From positions 1 through 11,957 of the forward strand of contig JANNRW010000140.1 of NCBI GenBank assembly GCA_031401815.1: a stretch of 11,957 nt of DNA. Reading direction: 5' to 3'. Made by a program: the position numbers and the translations under genes. Of this stretch, positions 5,390 to 10,578 are shown in pieces; the stretch's first letter is position 1, and the number at the start of each line of letters is the position of its first letter. Below the pieces are notes generated by a model that ran no database searches, was not told the DNA's origin, and saw only the letters and a list, made by a program, of their open reading frames with translations. The DNA is from JANNRW01 sp031401815 (lineage in GTDB: Bacteria; Desulfobacterota; Desulfuromonadia; Geobacterales; DSM-12255).

Positions 5390-6637
5390 TTAAAGTGCGT
5401 CAAGAGCCCGGACAAAGTCCGTTATGATATCTCGGCTGTTTTCTATACCGACAGAAACGCGTATCAAATCTTCCGTTACCCCCATCAAGGACTTCTCTTC
5501 CTGATTATAGTCGGCGCAAATCGTGCTGGCAGGGTGAATTACCAGGGTTTTGGCGTCCCCGATGTTGGCCAGGTTCTTGGCCAGTTTTAGTCCGTTGATG
5601 ACGTTGAAGGCAGAGGCTTTATCGCCTGTGCCGAAGGTCAGCAGGCCGCCATAGAGGCCGCCATAGAGTCTGGTTGCAACAGCGTAATGAGGTGAGTCCT
5701 CAAGGCCGGGATAACTGACCCAGGCAACCTTTGGATGCTTATCGAGAATCTGTGCCAGGGCAAGGGCATTGGAGCAGTGCCGCTCCATACGGAGCGCCAG
5801 GGTCTGAATCCCTTCAGTCAGGAGGAAAGAGTTGAAGGGGGCGGCACAGGCACCCAGATCCTTGTGGACAAGTTTGCGGCAACGAGCGGTAAAAGCGAAA
5901 TTGCGGTACTTCTTGTAAAACGGAGCGAAATGCGAAAATCTGGGGTTGTCCCAGTTGAAGACACCACGATCAATGATGACACCGCCGATGGTTGTGCCGG
6001 TGCCGTTGATGTATTTGCTGGTTGAGTAGGCAAGGATGTCAGCACTGAGCTGGGTGCCATTGGCAAGATATGGAGTCGTGACCGTCGAATCGACCATGAT
6101 GGGGATGCCGGCGGCATTGGCTATTGCGGCAAGTGCCGGGACATCAGGCACATCCAGCTTGGGATTGCCGACTGTCTCGACAAAAACCAGGCGTGTCCGT
6201 TCATTGATGGCGCTTCTGAAGCCATCAAGATCAAGCGGATCGACAAAACAGCTTGTGATGCCGTAATTGGAGAGAGTATCCCGAAAGAGAGAAAAAGTGC
6301 CGCCGAACAGGGACGATGACGACAGGATTTCGTCACCGCTGCGCAGAATGGTCAGAACTGCCGTGGTAATGGCCGCCATACCTGATGCCGTAACGATTGC
6401 CGCTCCGCCACCCTCCAGAATTGCCAGCCGCTTCTCCAGCGCCTCGGTGGTGGGGTTGCCGAGCCGAGTGTAAACCTGTCCGGGTTTGCGCCCGCGAAAA
6501 ACATCCTCCAGAGCCTCAGCCGTGTCGTAGGCAAATGCAGATGACTGGACAATGGGGGTGTTGGTAGCGCCAGCCGGGCCTGGTTCAACTCCGCCGTGAA
6601 CCAGAAGTGTTTCGAAGTGCAGTACTTGATCGGTCAT
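5390..6637 (-). CDS. metY: O-acetylhomoserine sulfhydrylase (MetY)
   Basis: 415 residues of the Cys/Met-metabolism PLP family. It starts MTDQVLHFETLLVHGG, with YTRLGNPT (Y56, R58), TASGMAAI at 83-90, VDSTVTTPY with PLP-binding D183, and YSTSKYINGTG with Schiff-base K208. The insert after residue 225 and the overall length favour O-acetylhomoserine sulfhydrylase over cystathionine synthases or lyases. The usual Gly-His after KYI is replaced by Asn-Gly-Thr. The enzyme makes homocysteine from O-acetylhomoserine and sulfide, or in the Wolinella system from the carrier thiocarboxylate. The frame opens 17 codons earlier at a GTG (6688) with no ribosome binding site. ATG 6637 has GGAG 8 bases upstream and matches the family start. 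A good promoter lies upstream, making this the first gene of the sulfur operon. Confidence 0.93.
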   Translation of the reverse strand: MTDQVLHFETLLVHGGVEPGPAGATNTPIVQSSAFAYDTAEALEDVFRGRKPGQVYTRLGNPTTEALEKRLAILEGGGAAIVTASGMAAITTAVLTILRSGDEILSSSSLFGGTFSLFRDTLSNYGITSCFVDPLDLDGFRSAINERTRLVFVETVGNPKLDVPDVPALAAIANAAGIPIMVDSTVTTPYLANGTQLSADILAYSTSKYINGTGTTIGGVIIDRGVFNWDNPRFSHFAPFYKKYRNFAFTARCRKLVHKDLGACAAPFNSFLLTEGIQTLALRMERHCSNALALAQILDKHPKVAWVSYPGLEDSPHYAVATRLYGGLYGGLLTFGTGDKASAFNVINGLKLAKNLANIGDAKTLVIHPASTICADYNQEEKSLMGVTEDLIRVSVGIENSRDIITDFVRALDAL

Positions 6638-6708
6638 TGCAGAGTCTCCAGCCTCTCCGGTCAGCTCAAGATAGGGATTTAATTCCACACAATCTGCTTT
6701 GAATCTTG

Positions 6709-6737
6709 ATAATAAAAAAAGAGTGCAAAAGAGTCAA
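6709..6737 (-). promoter_or_regulatory. Sigma-70-type promoter of metY and the sulfur operon
   Basis: On the minus strand TTGACT (6737-6732) and TATTAT (6714-6709) are separated by exactly 17 bases, each one mismatch from consensus. Transcription would start near 6702, leaving a leader of about 65 bases before the metY ATG. It lies downstream of the cysK terminator, so it should fire a new transcript. Confidence 0.7.
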
Positions 6738-6752
6738 GGCAAATAATATAAT

Positions 6753-6771
6753 GTCTATAATTATTATAGAC
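6753..6771. promoter_or_regulatory. Perfect 19-bp dyad, candidate Rrf2 operator upstream of metY
   Basis: GTCTATAAT-T-ATTATAGAC is a perfect 9+1+9 palindrome with core CTATA-N5-TATAG. The same core occurs at the regulator's own promoter, and a degenerate copy at cysK. It is centred about 60 bases upstream of the predicted metY start of transcription, outside the -35, where an activator could sit. Binding by the Rrf2 protein is inferred. Confidence 0.6.
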
Positions 6772-6834
6772 TTCTATGTCTGCGTTGGCGTAAATGCATT
6801 AGCCGTGTTACTCATTATGCTTTCGCCTGCTGAT

Positions 6835-6873
6835 AAAAAAGCCGGGGAGCGGCCTTTATCCGGCATCCCCGGC
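6835..6873 (-). terminator. Rho-independent terminator of cysK
   Basis: On the minus strand the outer stem GCCGGGGA/TCCCCGGC encloses an inner GCC/GGC pair and a short loop, then runs into six Ts. The GC-rich stem and T-tract are textbook. It lies 85 bp after the cysK stop and ends that transcript before the metY promoter. The 84 bases between the cysK stop and the stem show nothing else. Confidence 0.88.
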
Positions 6874-6957
6874 CTCCGTTTTCTGCTTAGTCCGGCGTAA
6901 ATCAGGAAGATTTCCCGTTTTCAGCTCTCCCTGCGCGACCTGACCAGGCTTGACGAG

Positions 6958-7911
6958 CTAAATACCTTCAAACAGCGCTGTTGACATGTACCGCTCGGCA
7001 CCGTCAGGGAGAATGACTACAATGGTTTTCCCGGCAAATTCGTCAAGATTGGCAAGACGTACAGCGACAGCAACGGCTGCTCCGCAGGAGATACCGACCA
7101 GCAGCCCCTCTTCCTGGGCAAGTCTCTTGGCAAACTCGATTGCCTCTTCACTTGATACCTGCTCCACCCGGTCAACTACCGACAGATCAAGCGTGTCCGG
7201 AATAAAGCCTGCGCCGATCCCCTGGATCTTGTGTGGACCGGGCTTGAGCGGCTCTCCGGCAAGTTGCTGGGTAATAACCGGACTCTCTTTTGGCTCAACT
7301 GCAACGGAAATTATTTTCTTGTTTCTGGTGTTCTTGATGTAGCGGGAGACTCCGCTTATAGTCCCGCCGGTGCCGACTCCGGAAACCAGAACATCGATTG
7401 CGCCATCGGTGTCGTCCCAGATCTCCGGGCCAGTTGTTTTCTCGTGAATGGCAGGATTTGCCGGATTTTTAAACTGCTGCGGCAGGAACCAGCGGGCTGG
7501 ATCAGAAGCTGCTATCTCTTCAGCCTTGCTGATTGCCCCTTTCATCCCTTCTGCACCAGGCGTGAGAATCAGGTTCGCTCCAAGAGCGGCAAGTACCCTG
7601 CGGCGCTCAATGCTCATTGTTTCAGGCATAGTCAGAGTCAGGCTGTAACCACGGGCTGCCGCCACATACGCAAGAGCAATACCGGTGTTACCACTGGTTG
7701 GCTCGATGATCTCTACACCGGGCTTGAGAATGCCCCGCTCTTCTGCATCCCAGATCATATTGGCACCTATGCGGCACTTGACAGAGTATGCGGGATTGCG
7801 AGCTTCAATCTTTGCAAGGACTGTTGCCCTGGCACCCTGGGTGACATGGTTCAGACGAACCAGTGGAGTGTTGCCTATGGATCTTGAGTTGTCTTCGTAA
7901 ATACGTCCCAT
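6958..7911 (-). CDS. cysK: Cysteine synthase A (O-acetylserine sulfhydrylase)
   Basis: 317 residues, closely resembling E. coli CysK along its length. NPAYSVKCRIGANMIWDAE carries the PLP lysine K45. PTSGNTG (substrate loop) is at 71-77, LTMPETMSIERR at 93-104, HEKTTGPEIW at 156-165, and the phosphate-binding GVGTGGT at 178-184. The C-terminal GISCGAAVAVAV has Cys where E. coli has Ser. It makes cysteine from O-acetylserine and sulfide. GGAG lies 8 bases before the ATG. It has its own promoter overlapped by a candidate operator, and its own terminator, so it is a single-gene unit between the Rrf2 regulator and the metY operon. Confidence 0.96.
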   Translation of the reverse strand: MGRIYEDNSRSIGNTPLVRLNHVTQGARATVLAKIEARNPAYSVKCRIGANMIWDAEERGILKPGVEIIEPTSGNTGIALAYVAAARGYSLTLTMPETMSIERRRVLAALGANLILTPGAEGMKGAISKAEEIAASDPARWFLPQQFKNPANPAIHEKTTGPEIWDDTDGAIDVLVSGVGTGGTISGVSRYIKNTRNKKIISVAVEPKESPVITQQLAGEPLKPGPHKIQGIGAGFIPDTLDLSVVDRVEQVSSEEAIEFAKRLAQEEGLLVGISCGAAVAVAVRLANLDEFAGKTIVVILPDGAERYMSTALFEGI

Positions 7912-7953
7912 GGTGATATCTCCTTTTATGTATGTTGTTGACTAGCCAGTTTA

Positions 7954-7972
7954 ACCTATATTTAAAGTAGAC
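7954..7972. promoter_or_regulatory. Candidate Rrf2 operator overlapping the cysK promoter
   Basis: The plus strand reads ACCTATATTTAAAGTAGAC, with CTATA-N5-AGTAG at 7956-7970. This is an imperfect copy of the CTATA-N5-TATAG dyad, matching the metY site in 13 of 19 positions. It covers the proposed -10, a position suited to repression. Confidence 0.45.
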
Positions 7973-7983
7973 TTATGACACAA
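7955..7983 (-). promoter_or_regulatory. Probable cysK promoter
   Basis: On the minus strand TTGTGT (7983-7978) and TATAGG (7960-7955) are spaced 17 bases apart. The match to sigma-70 consensus is moderate. The position, about 40 bases before the start codon, suits cysK. Confidence 0.45.
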
Positions 7984-7989
7984 AAAAAA

Positions 7990-8451
7990 TCATATCGCGA
8001 AGTCGACTACTTTTTCACGTTTCTGTCGTTCAAATTCACTTCTCTGGAGCATATCAGCCACTGTTACAGTGTCAAGAACCGCCGAGACCGCACTGCTGAC
8101 ATCGGCCATAACCAGTTTTATTCCGCAGGTATCTTCATCAAGGCACTCCGGGCAGGTTGAATGAGCTGATACACTCAGGCACTGCACTGGCGCCAGATCC
8201 CCCTCAAAGGAGCGGACTATTGCCCCGACAGTCAGAGATGCCGGAGCCTTGGCAAGAGAGTAGCCTCCACCCGGCCCCTTGCGACTGGAGAGGATGCCGT
8301 TGTTTTTTAGGGTCAGGAGAATCGCTTCAAGGAATTTTTTAGGGATATTCTCGGCCACTGCAACATCGGCGATAAGAAAAGATTCCTTGTCAGAACTCCT
8401 TGCCATGTAGCTGAGCGCCTTGAGGGCATATTTGCTGCGCATTGAAATCAT
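7990..8451 (-). CDS. Rrf2-family transcriptional regulator with four clustered cysteines
   Basis: 153 residues. The N-terminal MRSKYALKALSYMAR and the helix-turn-helix/wing region (IADVAVAENIPKKFLEAILLTLKNNGILSSRKGPGGGYSLAK, residues 27-68) are typical of Rrf2 proteins such as IscR and CymR. C91, C100, C103 and C109 lie where IscR-type members bind an Fe-S cluster, but the spacing (x8, x2, x5) differs from IscR (x5, x5), so an Fe-S or other thiol sensor is plausible. AGGA is 5 bases before the ATG. A palindromic site sits at its own promoter, with related sites at cysK and metY, and the neighbours are sulfur genes. I infer a sulfur or cysteine-status regulator; direct iron-sulfur control is the alternative. 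Confidence 0.88.
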   Translation of the reverse strand: MISMRSKYALKALSYMARSSDKESFLIADVAVAENIPKKFLEAILLTLKNNGILSSRKGPGGGYSLAKAPASLTVGAIVRSFEGDLAPVQCLSVSAHSTCPECLDEDTCGIKLVMADVSSAVSAVLDTVTVADMLQRSEFERQKREKVVDFAI

Positions 8452-8458
8452 AAATATC

Positions 8459-8473
8459 CTATAAGCACTATAG
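8459..8473. promoter_or_regulatory. Candidate autoregulatory operator of the Rrf2 gene
   Basis: CTATA-AGCAC-TATAG has the same half-sites and 5-base spacer as the metY dyad. It lies just downstream of the -10, at about +2 to +16, and its left edge touches the AGGA ribosome binding site. Binding here should block the regulator's own expression. Confidence 0.55.
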
Positions 8474-8481
8474 TGTTTATA

Positions 8482-8510
8482 TTTATATACTGCTCGAAGA
8501 GCTATGTCAA
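8482..8510 (-). promoter_or_regulatory. Near-consensus promoter of the Rrf2 regulator
   Basis: TTGACA (8510-8505) and TATAAA (8487-8482) are 17 bases apart on the minus strand. Transcription would start near 8475, about 24 bases before the ATG. The -35 begins 3 bases after the upstream gene's stop codon. Confidence 0.8.
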
Positions 8511-8513
8511 CAA

Positions 8514-9437
8514 TTAACTATTACTCCGCACCAGTGAACTGAAATGCTGGTGCACATGAACAACCTGTACCCCCAATAGGACAATCAGCCAGCTCAGATA
8601 TATCCAGATCAGGAAAACAGGGAGCGCTGCCATGGTTCCGTATATTGCATTATATCTTCCCACCCCTATCTGAAAGTGAATATACCCCCACTGGGCGAAT
8701 TGCCATAATGTCCCTGCCAGCAGGGCTCCACAGAGAGCTGAAGGGAGCCTGACCGTACAGTTTGGCAGCAGTATGTAAATAAGTGTCAACACTATCCAGA
8801 TGATCAGATACGGGAGCAAGTGGAGGAGATTCATAAGAAAATCACCCATGTTGGATGCCTTGATGAGCCACTGCAAGATGGAACGGGTTTCAAGAAAGGT
8901 AGTTACTGTGAGCGCAGTAAAGACAAGCAGGGGGACACTTGCAACAATAACAGCATAGTCAAAGAGTTTGCGGTGGAGCGCATGTCGGTTATTAACTTTC
9001 CAGATCAGATTGAAAGCATCTTCAATACTGTTAAGCAGGGTTATTACTGTAAGAAACAGGGCAACAAGCCCGAATGTTCCGAGTGCCCTGAGGTTTGTGT
9101 TGTTGATGTATAGCAGAATGTTCCCGGCAACCTCTTTTGAGCCGCCGGAGAGTTGATCCATAAGAAGCGGAGCAACCAGATTATGAACCTCGAACTCTTG
9201 CAGGATAGCGAACAGGAGAGCCAGAAAGGGGACCATTGAGAGAATGCTGGTAAAGGAGAGTGCTGCCCCCCACAACAAGCCGCGATCATGACGAAAGCCT
9301 CTCAGCACAAGGAGCAGAAACTGAAGGGAGGTGACAGAGAGCCGTTGCAATAAGCTCAAATTATCAGGGTTGATTTCCCATAAACCTGCTTTGAAAAAAT
9401 CCCTGATCCCCTGGCTGCCTCTTTTTTTATCGGCCAT
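8514..9437 (-). CDS. YihY/BrkB-family inner membrane protein
   Basis: 307 residues from the ATG at 9437. About six hydrophobic segments are visible, roughly 54-80, 117-137, 158-180, 205-226, 232-254 and 266-290. Family-like stretches are LRGFRHDRGLLWGAALSFTSILSMVPFLALLFAIL and the C-terminal YGTMAALPVFLIWIYLSWLIVLLG. The family was once called ribonuclease BN by error and has no settled function. An in-frame ATG at 9467 would add ten residues, and AAGG precedes it, but it falls in the loop of a terminator hairpin, so I favour 9437 despite a weak GGGA site. The Rrf2 promoter begins 4 bases after its stop. No functional link to the sulfur genes is evident. Confidence 0.88.
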   Translation of the reverse strand: MADKKRGSQGIRDFFKAGLWEINPDNLSLLQRLSVTSLQFLLLVLRGFRHDRGLLWGAALSFTSILSMVPFLALLFAILQEFEVHNLVAPLLMDQLSGGSKEVAGNILLYINNTNLRALGTFGLVALFLTVITLLNSIEDAFNLIWKVNNRHALHRKLFDYAVIVASVPLLVFTALTVTTFLETRSILQWLIKASNMGDFLMNLLHLLPYLIIWIVLTLIYILLPNCTVRLPSALCGALLAGTLWQFAQWGYIHFQIGVGRYNAIYGTMAALPVFLIWIYLSWLIVLLGVQVVHVHQHFSSLVRSNS

Positions 9438-9450
9438 AAAGGCAATTCCC

Positions 9451-9478
9451 AAAAAAAGGGCGCACATAGTGCACCCTT
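9451..9478 (-). terminator. Rho-independent terminator after the YtxH gene
   Basis: On the minus strand AAGGGTGCAC-TAT-GTGCGCCCTT forms a 10-bp stem (one T-G pair) with a 3-base loop, and its Ts continue into a run of seven. It lies about 30 bp after the YtxH stop and overlaps the upstream in-frame ATG of the BrkB gene. Confidence 0.8.
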
Positions 9479-9506
9479 CTTGACCCCTGTAATGTTGAAT
9501 AAAAGG

Positions 9507-9821
9507 TTACGCCCCTTTAAGCCGCTCTTTTTCCTTCTCTATAGCCTCCTTGCCAGCTTCGATGGCGGAAGAGAGAATGCTCTTTTTCTCCTGGAGAATC
9601 TCCTTGCCGTCTTCAAGAGACGACTTGATCTTCTCCTGAGCTTCGCAGGAGTACTCCTTGATCTTGTCAATCGCGTCATCAGCCAGGTTCTTGATCCTGC
9701 CGCGCAGTTCGTCACCGGTCTTCGGCGCTGCGAGCAGTGCGATTCCGGCTCCTACGGCAGCTCCGGCAAGAAAAGAGAGAAGCACTGCACCAACGCTTGC
9801 TCCATTATCATTATTAGCCAT
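9507..9821 (-). CDS. YtxH-domain protein
   Basis: 104 residues. One glycine/alanine-rich membrane segment (about 9-31, GAVLLSFLAGAAVGAGIALLAAPKTG) is followed by the YtxH hallmark PKTGDELRGRIKNLADDA. The tail, residues 40-104, is highly charged and alpha-helical, with coiled-coil-like Lys/Glu spacing. YtxH proteins are small membrane-anchored proteins linked to stress in Bacillus; their biochemical role is unknown. AGGGGG lies 9 bases before the ATG. The DUF948 gene ends 6 bp upstream, the same pairing as ytxG-ytxH. The terminator downstream closes the unit. Confidence 0.85.
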   Translation of the reverse strand: MANNDNGASVGAVLLSFLAGAAVGAGIALLAAPKTGDELRGRIKNLADDAIDKIKEYSCEAQEKIKSSLEDGKEILQEKKSILSSAIEAGKEAIEKEKERLKGA

Positions 9822-9827
9822 AATCTG

Positions 9828-10217
9828 TTACCCCCTTTTTTTTGTGAGTTTATCAATCAGAATTGAACCTGCAACCTTTGCTCCGGTCATCCAGAGAGAG
9901 GATCTGGTCAAAAGCTCTGCCGCTCCGCCAACTACGGTGCTGATCGTTCTCAAGCCACGCCCCGCATCGCCAGCCGCAGCCATAAACACCTTTATGTCAT
10001 TGACGTTTTCAGCAGCACCGTCAGTAATGATTTTAATATCAGCCAGAGCTTCATTCAGATCCTTGAGAGCCGGCTTGAGTTCGGCATCCAGGGTCGAGAT
10101 GAAATCACGCGCAGCAGAAGCTGTCTTGCGCAACTCAAGTATCAGTGGAACCAATGTTACAACTATTACAATCACTCCAACTGCAACTACAACAGCTGCC
10201 AGATTAATCAGGATCAT
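9828..10217 (-). CDS. DUF948 (YtxG/YoxC-like) membrane-anchored protein
   Basis: 129 residues. An N-terminal membrane segment (about 3-27, rich in Val and Ile) is followed by LELRKTASAARDFISTLDAELKPALKDLNEALADIK, the helical DUF948 pattern, and a basic C-terminus (DKLTKKRG). The protein is probably anchored with its helical part on one side of the membrane. Function is unknown; in Bacillus a related gene pairs with ytxH, as here. GGAGG lies 9 bases before the ATG. The 56 bp between tatA and this gene hold no clear terminator, so tatA, this gene and ytxH may form one unit. Confidence 0.8.
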   Translation of the reverse strand: MILINLAAVVVAVGVIVIVVTLVPLILELRKTASAARDFISTLDAELKPALKDLNEALADIKIITDGAAENVNDIKVFMAAAGDAGRGLRTISTVVGGAAELLTRSSLWMTGAKVAGSILIDKLTKKRG

Positions 10218-10273
10218 AAAAGTCAGCCTCCATGCGAAGTAAAATTATACCCCGGCTTTAAGAAAAAACAATA

Positions 10274-10462
10274 TCAGCTCTTTTTTTCTTCATCCTGCCT
10301 GGTCGGCTTTATCTCAATCTCGTCCTTGCCGTCAGCAGCGCGCTTGAAATTTCTGATGCTTTTGCCAATGGCACCACCGATTTCCGGCAGTCTCCCGGCA
10401 CCAAAAACCACCAGTACTATTACGAGAACAACTATCAACTCCGGCATTCCAAAACCAAACAT
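10274..10462 (-). CDS. tatA: Twin-arginine translocase subunit TatA/E
   Basis: 62 residues. MFGFGMPELIVVLVIVLVVFGAGRLPEIGGAIGKSIRNFKRA is the complete TatA pattern: a short transmembrane helix (about 7-20), the FG hinge (F20-G21), the LPE turn, and an amphipathic helix. A charged tail follows (DEIEIKPTRQDEEKKS). TatA oligomers form the passage for folded proteins with twin-arginine signals. GGAGG lies 5 bases before the ATG. No tatB or tatC is next to it, so its partner TatC must be encoded elsewhere. TatE or TatB assignment is less likely given the short tail. Confidence 0.92.
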   Translation of the reverse strand: MFGFGMPELIVVLVIVLVVFGAGRLPEIGGAIGKSIRNFKRAADGKDEIEIKPTRQDEEKKS

Positions 10463-10492
10463 GACAACCTCCGCTCCCTGAAGATGTCGGCA

Positions 10493-10521
10493 AGTATTGC
10501 ATTAACATCCACAAAAATCAA
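10493..10521 (-). promoter_or_regulatory. Possible tatA promoter
   Basis: On the minus strand TTGATT (10521-10516) and AATACT (10498-10493) are 17 bases apart. The -10 is weak. It is in the right place, about 30 bases before the tatA start. Confidence 0.35.
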
Positions 10522-10540
10522 GCTGCTATGCATCCCGAAT

Positions 10541-10570
10541 TTGTCAACATTCTGCCTGATGTGATATATA
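10541..10570 (+). promoter_or_regulatory. Probable uvrB promoter close to the start codon
   Basis: TTGTCA (10541-10546) and TATATA (10565-10570) are 18 bases apart. The predicted start of transcription lies within a few bases of the uvrB ATG at 10579. No LexA-like box is recognisable by eye. Confidence 0.5.
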
Positions 10571-10578
10571 GACTGATA

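Noticed and set aside
6638..6702. SAM riboswitch in the metY leader
   Set aside because: The leader is about 65 bases and shows no aptamer-like paired segments or terminator.
6706..6900. 64-codon plus-strand frame with a hydrophobic stretch
   Set aside because: It runs through the metY promoter, the dyad and the cysK terminator, and has no ribosome binding site.
7231..7887. 218-codon plus-strand open frame
   Set aside because: It is antisense to cysK, which is strongly conserved.
10561..10575. Fourth Rrf2 operator before uvrB
   Set aside because: Only one TATAG half-site is present; the other half does not match at the 5-base spacing.
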